From an uncultured Lachnospiraceae bacterium (GTDB lineage: Bacteria; Bacillota; Clostridia; Lachnospirales; Lachnospiraceae), in the NCBI GenBank assembly GCA_910577655.1, contig CAJTOW010000005.1, positions 1-64,000 of the forward strand: 64,000 nt of DNA, written 5' to 3'. The notes under the pieces are model-generated. The model was not told the origin of the DNA and searched no databases. It saw only the letters and a program-made list of their open reading frames with translations. This document shows, in pieces, positions 17,902 to 25,831 of this stretch. Both the position numbers and the translations under genes were made by a program. Each line of letters opens with the position of its first letter. Position 1 is the first letter of the stretch.

Positions 17902-17952
17902 AAAAGGACCATGAGGATGGAGCAATGAAAACTCCATCTTTATGGTCCTTTT
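17902..17952. terminator. Bidirectional terminator between YhcH and PanE genes
   Basis: AAAAGGACCAT (17902 onward) pairs with ATGGTCCTTTT (to about 17952), and inside GATGGAG pairs with CTCCATC, giving a long rod with A-rich and T-rich flanks. It lies between converging genes and can terminate transcripts in both directions. Confidence 0.85.
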
Positions 17953-17960
17953 CATATGTT

Positions 17961-18875
17961 TTATTTTCCGCGCTCTTCCATGGCGTGAACCAGCTCCACG
18001 ATCATCTCGTGGGCAGGTGCCGGTACACCGCATTTCTTAGAAGCGCGCACCACAGATCCGCTGATGGTGTTGACCTCGGTCTTACGCCCATCCCGCAGGT
18101 CTGCGCAGATGGAGGTAACGCCCTCAGGGGAATCCAGAGAGGTCTGCCGCACCTTCTCGGTGATCTCGGCCTCATCGGCCTCAAGCCCCAGCCCGTGGGC
18201 TACGGCTACCGCCTCGTGGATCAGCTGCTTTGTAATGTTCCAGGCATGCTCATTGCCGGCGATGAAGCCCATGGGAACCTGAAGCACGCCTGTGACAGCG
18301 CTCAGGGATACGTTGGTGAACAGCTTGTTCCAGATGAGCTGCTGAATGTTCTCGTGTATATAGCCCTGGAAACCACAGGCATCCAGACATTCCTTCAGTT
18401 TCGGAAGGAAATTGCCCGTATCCGGGGTCAGCATCCCGATATTGGTCTTGCCGCTGCCACCGTGGCGTACGTGGCCGGGAGCCAGGACTGCACCATTATC
18501 CTCGGTGGTTCCGATGATGATATGGTCCTCCGGGGCAAACTCCGAAAGAATGTCTTCGTGGCCGGAGCCATTCTGCAGGGTCAGCAGATAGGTGTCCGGT
18601 CCGATGATGCCCTTGTTGCTGCTTAATGCAGCCTTGGAGAATAATGCCTTTACAAACAGGATCACCAGATCCACCGGCTCTACACCCTCTGTGGAGGTAA
18701 CGGCTGTGGGATGATATACTACATCCTCGCCGTTTTCCTGGAGAATCAGCCCGTTCTTATTGATCTGGTCAACCACAGCCTGGTTGGTATCCACCAGCCA
18801 GACATCGTTGTGAAGAGATAAATGTCCGCCGTAGATGGAACCCATTGCACCGGCGCCGATAACTGCAATTCTCAT
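17961..18875 (-). CDS. 2-dehydropantoate 2-reductase-family protein (PanE/ApbA-like)
   Basis: The 304-residue protein opens MRIAVIGAGAMGSIYGGHLS, the Rossmann NADP-binding motif of ketopantoate reductases. It has the KLFTNVSLSAVTGVL segment near residue 182, with the catalytic-type Lys, and a C-terminal helical domain. PanE reduces ketopantoate in pantothenate synthesis, but many paralogues reduce other 2-keto acids. No panB or panC is nearby and the gene sits among sugar-acid genes, so a catabolic keto-acid reductase is as likely. It runs convergent to the YhcH gene. Confidence 0.8.
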   Translation of the reverse strand: MRIAVIGAGAMGSIYGGHLSLHNDVWLVDTNQAVVDQINKNGLILQENGEDVVYHPTAVTSTEGVEPVDLVILFVKALFSKAALSSNKGIIGPDTYLLTLQNGSGHEDILSEFAPEDHIIIGTTEDNGAVLAPGHVRHGGSGKTNIGMLTPDTGNFLPKLKECLDACGFQGYIHENIQQLIWNKLFTNVSLSAVTGVLQVPMGFIAGNEHAWNITKQLIHEAVAVAHGLGLEADEAEITEKVRQTSLDSPEGVTSICADLRDGRKTEVNTISGSVVRASKKCGVPAPAHEMIVELVHAMEERGK

Positions 18876-18911
18876 AATAAAACGGTCCTTTCAGTTATTT
18901 GATGATTTCTG

Positions 18912-19069
18912 GTAACAGTTCAGACGGGCAGCAAATCATGGAAGAAAATGCGTTGCAAACAGGCATTTTGTCTGCATAAGCCCTTCCTTCCATGATTTGA
19001 TATCAGGCAGACGCCCGGTGCTTCCTGTCCCTGGTGATTTTCGGGGGCAGGAAGATGCCTGTCTGAACT
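18912..19069. repeat. Dispersed hairpin repeat, copy with AAATCATGGAAG arms
   Basis: The element begins GTAACAGTTCAGACGGGCAG and ends GCCTGTCTGAACTT. One internal stem pairs AAATCATGGAAG with CTTCCATGATTT and encloses AAAATGC/GCATTTT. A second is CTTCCTGTCCC with GGGGGCAGGAAG around a TGATTTTC loop. The second stem resembles those at 21041-21080 and 25428-25461, while the first differs in every copy. It fills most of the gap between the PanE-like and cyclase genes. Confidence 0.65.
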
Positions 19070-19099
19070 TTTATGGTTTCTGACGGTTGTGCCAGATCA

Positions 19100-19789
19100 T
19101 TATGAAAACTCAGCAAATCCTTCAATGGCGTAAGCGCGTACCGGACAGGAATCGGCTCCTTTGATGGGAAGGGGGCTGTAGGACATGAAGAATACGTTGG
19201 AGTTCAGCTCCTCAAGATTCTTCAGAACCTCCAGGAATACGATGTTCTCAGCCATCAGGATATCGTGGAAGGGCTTCACATCCTCATTGTTGCTCTCGAT
19301 GGAAACACCGTCGCCAAAGCCCACGCATTTTACCTTATGGTCACGGAACCACTCCGCGCTCTCCTTGCCTACACGCAGACGCTTGTCAGCTTCTGTGTTC
19401 GTCAGGTTGGTGAAGGGCGGAATCTTGTAGGAGGAATCGACGATGACAATGTCGCCTTCCTGGATCAGACCTTTTGTGGCACGGTCAAGATCTGCTGCTG
19501 TGATGTGTCCGCACTCTGGAACCGTATCCTTTAGATCTACATAGATGGCTCTTCCCATGAAGGTGGTCAGCGGAAGATCTGCCACGCTGGGCCAGTTGTC
19601 ATCGTGATGGTACGGGCACTCGCAGTGGGTTCCCAGATGGCTGGTCAGATCCAGGGCAGTGTGGAAATCCGGGATCGGGCCACCGGTATTGTAGCGGATC
19701 AGACGGCAGCGCCTGCTCTCAGTCTCGGGGTCCAGAACCTTGGTCAGATCAACAAGTCTTAAGTTGCCCAACTGGTAAACTACACTCAT
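19100..19789 (-). CDS. Cyclase-family metal hydrolase (kynurenine formamidase/isatin hydrolase-like)
   Basis: This 229-residue protein belongs to the PF04199-type cyclase family, recognised by HLGTHCECPYHHDDNW near residue 51-66, whose His and Cys/Asp residues hold a metal. Relatives hydrolyse N-formylkynurenine, isatin or other cyclic amides and esters. The substitution of Glu/Cys in HCECP relative to the usual HxDxP is minor. The enzyme may open a lactone or imide ring in this pathway. It has its own strong promoter with a regulator site and is divergent from the third GntR gene. Confidence 0.82.
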   Translation of the reverse strand: MSVVYQLGNLRLVDLTKVLDPETESRRCRLIRYNTGGPIPDFHTALDLTSHLGTHCECPYHHDDNWPSVADLPLTTFMGRAIYVDLKDTVPECGHITAADLDRATKGLIQEGDIVIVDSSYKIPPFTNLTNTEADKRLRVGKESAEWFRDHKVKCVGFGDGVSIESNNEDVKPFHDILMAENIVFLEVLKNLEELNSNVFFMSYSPLPIKGADSCPVRAYAIEGFAEFS

Positions 19790-19952
19790 TTCAAATACCT
19801 CCTGATATTATGATAGTTTCTCGGTCACCAGGGAACCGGTAAGGGCCGTCCGCGGGAACGGATCAGGAAAAAGCCTGTACCATGTTCCGGCAGGGTGGAA
19901 CGTCCCTGCCCCTTTCATACTAAAGGAAACCGTGTGACCGGTTCGTAATCTT

Positions 19953-20023
19953 ATTATACAGTATACCAGTATACCGGTCAAGCATTTTTTTTCATTGACG
20001 CGAAAAAAAAAATACGGTATGAT
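19953..20023. promoter_or_regulatory. Divergent promoters with GntR-type operator
   Basis: On the minus strand, TTGACC (19981-19976) and TATAAT (19958-19953), 17 bases apart, drive the cyclase gene. On the plus strand, TTGACG (19995-20000) and TATGAT (20018-20023), again 17 apart, drive the GntR gene. Inside the minus promoter spacer lies ACCAGTATACCGGT (19965-19978), a near-perfect palindrome with GTATAC core and ACC/GGT arms typical of FCD-type GntR operators. Binding there would block the cyclase promoter and could touch the gntR promoter. Confidence 0.75.
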
Positions 20024-20179
20024 AGAGCATGAATAAAACTGGTATTCCCGCCCTGCCAAAGTTTAAAAAGCCGGTGCCGCAGGATCCTGGGAGTGCCGGA
20101 ATATGTACTTTCGGAATCTTACCGTGCCGGATTTGTCAGGCTCCGGGAGTATGCAAAAATATCCGCAGGAGGAAAGCTC

Positions 20180-20902
20180 ATGGAGAATAGAAGTCCCTTA
20201 CAGATACAAGCCTATGATTACCTGAAGAATATGATCCTTTCCGGCCAGCTGGATCCTAATGTACTCTACTCAGAGACGAAGCTGTCTGCCCAGATCGGTG
20301 TTTCCAGGACTCCCATGCGGGAGGCGATTCAGTGTCTGAGCCAGGATGGTTATATTACCGTAGTCCCAAGCAAAGGCTTTATGATCCGCACCCTCAATGA
20401 GCGGGATATGGAGGAGACGATCCAGATCCGCTGCGCCGTAGAGGGCTTCTGCGTCCGTCTGATTGCGGCGGAGGCAGCCACGAAGAAGGGCCAGAAGGCC
20501 CTGGCAGACCTGGAGAAGCTTCTGGAGAAGCAGGAGAAGGTACTGAAACAGAAAAACGGACCCTGCAAGGAGAATCTGGAAAAAGGCACCTGGACCAAGG
20601 CCAGTCTGGAGCAGTTCATGGAATATGATCACCAGTTCCACCGGATTCTGGTAAACTATGCCCAGAACAGGGAATTCCAGCAATTGTTCCAGCGGTTCAT
20701 GTATCTGATCCACCTGACTACTTCGGAGGCGCTATCCGTGCCGGGAAGAACCGAGGACACCTTAAAAGAGCACAAGCTTGTCTGCTCCTATCTGAGGGAA
20801 GGAGACGGGGAAGCGGCTTGCAAGCTGCTCATGGTTCACCTTCTGATGCCCCTGACCATGCACCTGACCGGAGAGGAAGCCCCGGGAGCACCTGGACGGT
20901 GA
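20180..20902 (+). CDS. GntR-family regulator, FCD type (third)
   Basis: The 240-residue protein has a winged helix (residues about 8-75, LSAQIGVSRTPMREAIQCLS) and an FCD domain with an inserted Lys/Glu-rich helix pair near 125-160. I start it at ATG 20180 (MENRSPLQIQ) because AGGAGG lies eight bases upstream; an upstream GTG frame lacks a ribosome site. It faces the cyclase gene across a shared operator region and most likely represses that gene and itself. The ligand is unknown. Confidence 0.85.
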   Translation: MENRSPLQIQAYDYLKNMILSGQLDPNVLYSETKLSAQIGVSRTPMREAIQCLSQDGYITVVPSKGFMIRTLNERDMEETIQIRCAVEGFCVRLIAAEAATKKGQKALADLEKLLEKQEKVLKQKNGPCKENLEKGTWTKASLEQFMEYDHQFHRILVNYAQNREFQQLFQRFMYLIHLTTSEALSVPGRTEDTLKEHKLVCSYLREGDGEAACKLLMVHLLMPLTMHLTGEEAPGAPGR

Positions 20903-20949
20903 AGTCTTCTGTGGCGCACTGCTGGATTTTACCATAAAATATAGTTATA

Positions 20950-21099
20950 GTTCACAAGGCGGGGAAAACTGGACAAAATAGGCATCAAGCTCGCTTGTAA
21001 GACTGTTTTTGTACAGTTTTCCACATCGGGCGTCCGCCTGATGCTTCTTGTCCCCGGCATTTTTCGGGGGAAAGAAGATGGCCCCGTATGAACTGTTAC
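20950..21099. repeat. Dispersed hairpin repeat, copy with GGAAAACTG arms
   Basis: The element ends TGAACTGTTAC and carries GGAAAACTG paired with CAGTTTTCC around about 45 bases. Then GCCTGATGCTTCTTGTCCCC and a TTTTCGGGGG return arm resemble the repeats at 18912-19069 and 25424-25470. It lies between the GntR and nifS genes. No coding potential is seen. Confidence 0.6.
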
Positions 21100-21140
21100 C
21101 TGAAATATAAACATAAATAGAAAATTACTTTAATTCCTAT

Positions 21141-21169
21141 TGAAATACTATGAATTAAATAGTATAATG
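21141..21169 (+). promoter_or_regulatory. Promoter of the nifS-nifU-mnmA operon with palindrome
   Basis: TTGAAA (21141-21146) and TATAAT (21164-21169) are 17 bases apart. ATACTAT (21146-21152) and ATAGTAT (21160-21166) form an inverted repeat across the spacer and -10, a likely regulator site. ATTCCTATTGAAAT just upstream is also nearly palindromic and recalls Rrf2-type (CymR/IscR) sites, but no regulator gene is adjacent. A leader of about 105 bases follows before the ATG. Confidence 0.7.
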
Positions 21170-21278
21170 CAATCATTGCGGAGTGACTGTCGCCCTTTTA
21201 CGGATGTCAGACATTTATTTGGGCCTGTTCCGGGAAGCAGGGGGCGGATCATTTCCAGAAAGGTGGATCATATAGTTT

Positions 21279-22466
21279 ATGGATAAAGTGATATATTTAG
21301 ATAATGCAGCGACCACAAAGACCCGTCCGGAAGTAGTGGAGGCTATGCTTCCGTATTTTACCGAATACTACGGAAATCCCTCCTCTGTCTACGAGTTCTC
21401 TACACCTGTGAAGAAGGCAGTGGCCCAGGCCAGGGAGATTCTTGCCGCCTCCATCGGGGCCAAGCCCAATGAGATCTATTTCACAGCCGGCGGCTCCGAG
21501 GGTGACAACTGGGCCATCAAGGCCACGGCAGACGCTTACCAGAATAAGGGAAAACACATCATCACCAGCAGGGTCGAGCACCATGCGGTGCTGCACACCT
21601 GCCAGTATCTGGAACAGCACGGTTTTGAGGTGACCTATCTGGATGTGGATGAGCATGGTGTGGTGAAGCTGGAGGATTTAAAGGCAGCCATACGCCCGGA
21701 TACCATCCTGATCACCATCATGTTTGCCAACAATGAGATCGGTACCATCCAGCCGGTGAAGGAGATCGGCCAGATCGCCAGGGAACACGGGATTCTGTTC
21801 CACACCGATGCGGTTCAGGCCTACGGCCATGTGCCGGTAAATGTGGACGAATACTGCATCGATATGCTCAGTACCAGCGGCCACAAGATCAACGGCCCCA
21901 AGGGCATCGGCTTCCTCTATATCCGCACGGGCGTGAAGATACGCTCCTTTGTCCACGGCGGCGCCCAGGAGCGCAAGCGCCGTGCCGGCACGGAGAATGT
22001 ACCCGGCATCGTGGGATACGGTGAAGCGGCAAAGCTGGCCATGGCTACCATGGAGGAGCGCGCGGCGAAGGAAAGCTCCCTGCGGGATTATCTGATGGAA
22101 CGGATTATGAAGGAGGTTCCCTATACCAGGATCAATGGAGACTGTAAGATGCGCCTCCCCAACAATGCCAACTTTGCCTTCCAGTTTATTGAGGGAGAAT
22201 CTCTGCTGATCATGCTGGACGGCAAGGGAATATGCGGCTCCAGCGGCTCCGCCTGCACTTCCGGCTCCCTGGATCCCTCCCATGTGCTGCTGGCCATCGG
22301 CCTGCCCCATGAGATTGCCCATGGTTCCCTGCGTCTGACTCTCAGTGAGGAGAATACCAGGGAAGAGATGGACTATGTGGTGGAGAACATCAAGGCCATT
22401 GTCCAGCGTCTGAGGGATATGTCGCCGCTGTATGAGGACTTTGTGAAAAATCAGGCAAAGCAGTAG
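21279..22466 (+). CDS. nifS: Cysteine desulfurase, NifS/IscS type
   Basis: This 395-residue PLP enzyme takes sulfur from cysteine as an enzyme persulfide. It opens YLDNAATTKTRPEVVEAM, has the PLP-binding Lys203 in STSGHKINGPKG, and the sulfur-carrying Cys326 in SSGSACTSGSLDPSH on the long loop typical of class I desulfurases. It is followed by a U-type scaffold and MnmA, so it should serve both Fe-S assembly and tRNA thiolation. AGAAAGGTGG precedes the ATG. Length is normal for the family. Confidence 0.95.
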   Translation: MDKVIYLDNAATTKTRPEVVEAMLPYFTEYYGNPSSVYEFSTPVKKAVAQAREILAASIGAKPNEIYFTAGGSEGDNWAIKATADAYQNKGKHIITSRVEHHAVLHTCQYLEQHGFEVTYLDVDEHGVVKLEDLKAAIRPDTILITIMFANNEIGTIQPVKEIGQIAREHGILFHTDAVQAYGHVPVNVDEYCIDMLSTSGHKINGPKGIGFLYIRTGVKIRSFVHGGAQERKRRAGTENVPGIVGYGEAAKLAMATMEERAAKESSLRDYLMERIMKEVPYTRINGDCKMRLPNNANFAFQFIEGESLLIMLDGKGICGSSGSACTSGSLDPSHVLLAIGLPHEIAHGSLRLTLSEENTREEMDYVVENIKAIVQRLRDMSPLYEDFVKNQAKQ

Positions 22467-22515
22467 GATACACAGCCGGATAATTGCATATAGAAAGATT
22501 AAGAGGAGATCAGTA

Positions 22516-22953
22516 ATGTATACAGAGAAAGTGATGGATCATTTCCAGAACCCGAGAAACGTGGGGGAGATTGAGAATGCAAGCGGTGTCGGTACCGTAG
22601 GCAACGCCAAATGCGGGGATATCATGCGGATATTCCTGGATATTGATGAGAACCAGATCATCCGGGACGTGAAGTTCAAGACCTTTGGCTGCGGCGCGGC
22701 CGTGGCCACCAGCAGTATGGCCACGGAGCTGGTGAAGGGCAAGAGTGTCCAGGAGGCCATGACCGTCACAAATAAGGCTGTGATGGAGGCCCTGGACGGG
22801 CTGCCGCCGGTGAAGGTACATTGTTCCCTGCTGGCCGAGGAGGCCATTCATGCAGCCTTGTGGGACTATGCCCAGAAGCACGGAATCGAGATCCAGGGGC
22901 TGGAGAAGCCTAAGACAGATATCGGCGAGGAAGAAGAGGAAGAAGAGTATTAA
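22516..22953 (+). CDS. nifU: NifU-like Fe-S cluster scaffold protein
   Basis: The 145-residue protein is an IscU/NifU N-terminal domain with the three cluster-binding cysteines at 33 (AKCGD), 59 (TFGCGAA) and 103 (VHCSLL), and an Asp near the first as in all functional scaffolds. A short acidic tail (GEEEEEEEY-like) ends the protein. It receives sulfur from the upstream desulfurase. AAGAGGAG precedes the start, and the stop overlaps the mnmA start by one base. Confidence 0.93.
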   Translation: MYTEKVMDHFQNPRNVGEIENASGVGTVGNAKCGDIMRIFLDIDENQIIRDVKFKTFGCGAAVATSSMATELVKGKSVQEAMTVTNKAVMEALDGLPPVKVHCSLLAEEAIHAALWDYAQKHGIEIQGLEKPKTDIGEEEEEEEY

Positions 22954-24029
22954 TGCAGAAAAAAGTGGTGGTTGGTATGTCAGGCGGCGTCGATTCATCG
23001 GTGGCCGCCTGGCTTTTACAGAAGCAGGGATATGAGGTAACAGGAGTCACCATGAAGATCTGGCAGGACGAGGAAATGTCCATTGAAGAGGAGAATGGCG
23101 GCTGCTGCGGCCTCAGCGCGGTAGAGGATGCCCGCCGTGTCGCATGGCAGCTGGGGATCCCCTATTATGTCATGAATTTTAAAAAGGAGTTCCGGAATCA
23201 TGTGGTGGATTATTTCATTAACGAATACATTCATGGCAGAACCCCCAACCCCTGTATCGCGTGCAACCGTTTCGTCAAATGGGAGGCCCTGCTGGACAGG
23301 AGTCTGGCCCTGGGGGCGGATTTCATAGCTACCGGCCATTATGCCCAGGTGGAGCGTCTGGCCAATGGACGCTATGCCCTTCGCAAGTCGGCTACAGCAG
23401 CCAAGGATCAGACCTATGCCCTCTACAATCTGACCCAGGAGCAGCTTTCACGCACCCTGATGCCTGTGGGCTCCTATACCAAGGAGGAGATCCGCCGGAT
23501 GGCCGGGGAGCTGGATCTGCAGGTGGCTCACAAGCCGGACAGCCAGGAGATCTGCTTTATCCCTGATCACGATTATGCCCGGTTTATCCGGGAGCACACA
23601 GCCAGCCCCCTTCCTATCGGCAATTTCGTGGATCTGGAAGGCCGTGTGCTGGGACGTCACGCAGGCATCACCCATTACACCATAGGCCAGCGCAAAGGCC
23701 TGAACCTGGCTATGGGCCGCCCGGTATTCGTGGTGGAGATCCGCCCGGAGACCAATGAGGTGGTCATCGGAGACAGCGAAGATGTATTTACAGATTCCCT
23801 GGTCTGCGATAGAATAAACTGGATGGCAGTGGACGGCCTCCATGGACAGACTATGGAGGTAGATGCCAGAATACGTTATAACCACAAGGGTGCACCCTGC
23901 ACGATCCGCCAGATCGGGGAAGATCTGGTGGAATGCCGGTTCCGGGACAAGGTCCGTGCCGTGACACCGGGACAGGCAGTGGTGTTCTATGACGGAGATT
24001 ATGTAGTTGGAGGTGGAACGATCCGGTGA
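22953..24029 (+). CDS. mnmA: tRNA 2-thiouridylase MnmA
   Basis: The 358-residue enzyme makes 2-thiouridine at wobble position 34 of Lys, Glu and Gln tRNAs. It has the ATP pyrophosphatase loop GMSGGVDSS at 8-16, the first catalytic cysteine at 101 in TPNPCIACN, and the second at 201 in SQEICFIPDHDY. Direct overlap with nifU and co-transcription with nifS imply that this desulfurase delivers sulfur without a TusABCDE relay, as known in Firmicutes. The end overlaps the amidase gene by four bases (GTGA). Confidence 0.95.
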   Translation: MQKKVVVGMSGGVDSSVAAWLLQKQGYEVTGVTMKIWQDEEMSIEEENGGCCGLSAVEDARRVAWQLGIPYYVMNFKKEFRNHVVDYFINEYIHGRTPNPCIACNRFVKWEALLDRSLALGADFIATGHYAQVERLANGRYALRKSATAAKDQTYALYNLTQEQLSRTLMPVGSYTKEEIRRMAGELDLQVAHKPDSQEICFIPDHDYARFIREHTASPLPIGNFVDLEGRVLGRHAGITHYTIGQRKGLNLAMGRPVFVVEIRPETNEVVIGDSEDVFTDSLVCDRINWMAVDGLHGQTMEVDARIRYNHKGAPCTIRQIGEDLVECRFRDKVRAVTPGQAVVFYDGDYVVGGGTIR

Positions 24030-25411
24030 GAAGAGAAAAGACAGGAAATGTCCAGGCGTCCGGACGTCTGGGAAGGATTCTGAAAAACAGCAACAGACGC
24101 TTTCTGCTGGCAGGAGCTGTACTGTCAGCTGCCATACTGGCAGGAGGCTGCCAGGGGCAGAAGTATGAGAAGATAGGGCTGGGGGCAATGGAGTCCCGAA
24201 CCGGGAACGAGACGGAAAGCCCGGGCCGGACCATATCAGATCAGGTTATGGCGGAGAAAGCAGCAAACGAGACGGACCAGACAGTGGCCGGGGAAGTTTC
24301 CGGCCAGTCAGAAAATGCATATGAGTTAGAAAGCAGCACTGTGGAATTTGGTTCTACCAGGGAGACTGTACTGGCTATGGAGAGCCGCGATGAGACAGTA
24401 TACGTCAATGCTACAGACTTAAATGTCCGCAAAGCCCCCCAGACCAATGCCCAGGTAGTGACCCGGCTGAATACCGGCGCACAGCTGAGGCGGACCGGAT
24501 ATACCGCCGAGTGGAGCCGGGTGATCTGGCAGGAGCAGGAGTGCTATGTGGCTTCCCGTTTCCTGACTACGCAGATCCCTCAGGTACCGGCGCCTCCCGC
24601 GGCCGGCAGTGCCGGGGGAGACAGCGGGGCAGGATCAGCCGCCAGCGGAACAGGGACTCAGGAGGGAGCGGTAGGACTGAACCCTGACTGGAAATACGCC
24701 GGATATGCAAAGATATCCTCCGGACAGGCGGTGCTCTACCGGGCCGGTGAGAAACGGAGAGGGAAGGTGGTCTGCGTCAATGCAGGACACGGCACCAGCG
24801 GCGGCTCCAGTGTCAAGACCCAGTGCCATCCCGACGGTACTCCCAAGGTTACCGGAGGAACCACCGGAGCAGGCGCCACCTCGGCAGTGGCCGTGTCCAG
24901 CGGTATGCAGTTTGCAGACGGCACCCCTGAGGCAAAAGTGACCCTGGCCATGGCCAAAGCCTTAAAGGACCGGCTTCTGGCAAGGGGCTATGATGTACTG
25001 ATGATCCGGGAATCGGACGACGTGCAGCTGGACAACATTGCCCGTACAGTCATTGCCAACAATATGGCAGACTGCCATATCGCTCTTCACTGGGATTCCA
25101 CAAGCAGCGATAAGGGCGCATTCTATATGAGCGTTCCCAATGTGGCTTCCTACCGTGCCATGGAGCCGGTAGCCTCCCACTGGCAGGAGCACCATGCATT
25201 GGGCGACAGCCTGATTGCCGGACTCCAGGGAGCAGGTGTGAAGATCTTTTCCAACGGAAAGATGGAGATGGATCTGACCCAGACTTCCTACTCCACGGTT
25301 CCTTCCATTGATATCGAGCTGGGCGACAAGGCATCGGATCATTCGGCAGCGACCCTGGACAGGCTGGCCGGAGGGCTGGCAGATGGGGTGGAGCTGTTCT
25401 TTGGAAGATAG
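24026..25411 (+). CDS. SH3b-domain N-acetylmuramoyl-L-alanine amidase, probable lipoprotein
   Basis: This 461-residue protein has a basic N-terminus, a hydrophobic segment (residues 26-40) and a lipobox-like AGGC with Cys42, so it is probably a surface lipoprotein. Residues about 125-185 form an SH3b wall-binding domain (DLNVRKAPQTNAQVVTRL). Residues about 250-460 are an Amidase_3 zinc domain with VNAGHG, a following Glu, IALHWDS and DIELG, cutting peptide stems from glycan strands. A GTG start overlaps the mnmA stop. The link between the two may be only transcriptional. Confidence 0.82.
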   Translation: MRREKTGNVQASGRLGRILKNSNRRFLLAGAVLSAAILAGGCQGQKYEKIGLGAMESRTGNETESPGRTISDQVMAEKAANETDQTVAGEVSGQSENAYELESSTVEFGSTRETVLAMESRDETVYVNATDLNVRKAPQTNAQVVTRLNTGAQLRRTGYTAEWSRVIWQEQECYVASRFLTTQIPQVPAPPAAGSAGGDSGAGSAASGTGTQEGAVGLNPDWKYAGYAKISSGQAVLYRAGEKRRGKVVCVNAGHGTSGGSSVKTQCHPDGTPKVTGGTTGAGATSAVAVSSGMQFADGTPEAKVTLAMAKALKDRLLARGYDVLMIRESDDVQLDNIARTVIANNMADCHIALHWDSTSSDKGAFYMSVPNVASYRAMEPVASHWQEHHALGDSLIAGLQGAGVKIFSNGKMEMDLTQTSYSTVPSIDIELGDKASDHSAATLDRLAGGLADGVELFFGR

Positions 25412-25423
25412 TGGCTGACGCCT

Positions 25424-25470
25424 GGGGCTTCTTGTCCCCGATGCTTTTCGGGGACAAGAAGATGCGCCCC
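25424..25470 (+). terminator. Strong hairpin repeat after the amidase gene
   Basis: CTTCTTGTCCCCGA (25428-25441) pairs perfectly with TCGGGGACAAGAAG (25448-25461), with an outer GGGGC/GCCCC pair. It matches the second stem of the dispersed host repeats and is followed by GTGAACAGTAACG, their end motif. It probably acts as terminator or mRNA end-protector; no long T-run follows. Confidence 0.6.
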
Positions 25471-25521
25471 GTGAACAGTAACGATATGTTGCCAGACAGG
25501 CTGTAATTTAGCGAAAAGCAG

Positions 25522-25550
25522 TTTACAAGCTTCGCCAGAACGTGTATAAT
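25522..25550 (+). promoter_or_regulatory. Promoter of tRNA-Ser
   Basis: TTTACA (25522-25527) and TATAAT (25545-25550) are separated by 17 bases and lie 59 bases before the tRNA, a normal distance for a processed tRNA precursor. Confidence 0.75.
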
Positions 25551-25609
25551 TAAGAAAGCAGAGTTCTCTTGCAAGGGTGCAAAGACTTTGGCATACTTGT
25601 AATGAAATT

Positions 25610-25701
25610 GGAGACGTAGCGAAGAGGCCGTAACGCGGCACACTCGAAATGTGTTTGTCGGGGTTAAACCTGGCACGAGGGTTCGAATCCCTCCGTCTCC
25701 G
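25610..25701 (+). tRNA. tRNA-Ser (anticodon CGA)
   Basis: The 92-base gene has the seven-pair acceptor GGAGACG/CGTCTCC with discriminator G, an anticodon stem and CTCGAAA loop with anticodon CGA at 25645-25647, a long variable arm as in serine tRNAs, and the T-arm GAGGGTTCGAATCCCTC. A T-run follows directly. The prophage integrase gene lies immediately downstream, so the 3' end of this gene is very probably the phage attachment site (attL side). Confidence 0.95.
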
Positions 25702-25709
25702 TTTTTTAG

Positions 25710-25762
25710 GAATCCCCGGAAAACCTGGTTTTCGTTGAAAATCAAAGGTTTTCCGGGGATTC
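25710..25762 (-). terminator. Long hairpin between tRNA-Ser and integrase
   Basis: GAATCCCCGGAAAACCT (25710-25726) pairs perfectly with AGGTTTTCCGGGGATTC (25746-25762). It follows the converging ends of the tRNA and integrase genes and could end both transcripts. No clear T-run is present on the integrase side. Confidence 0.65.
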
Positions 25763-25831
25763 TAAATATACATTAATCGGTTTAAATCATACAAAAAGAC
25801 ATGTAAAACAGCAAGAGTATCACACGAAATA

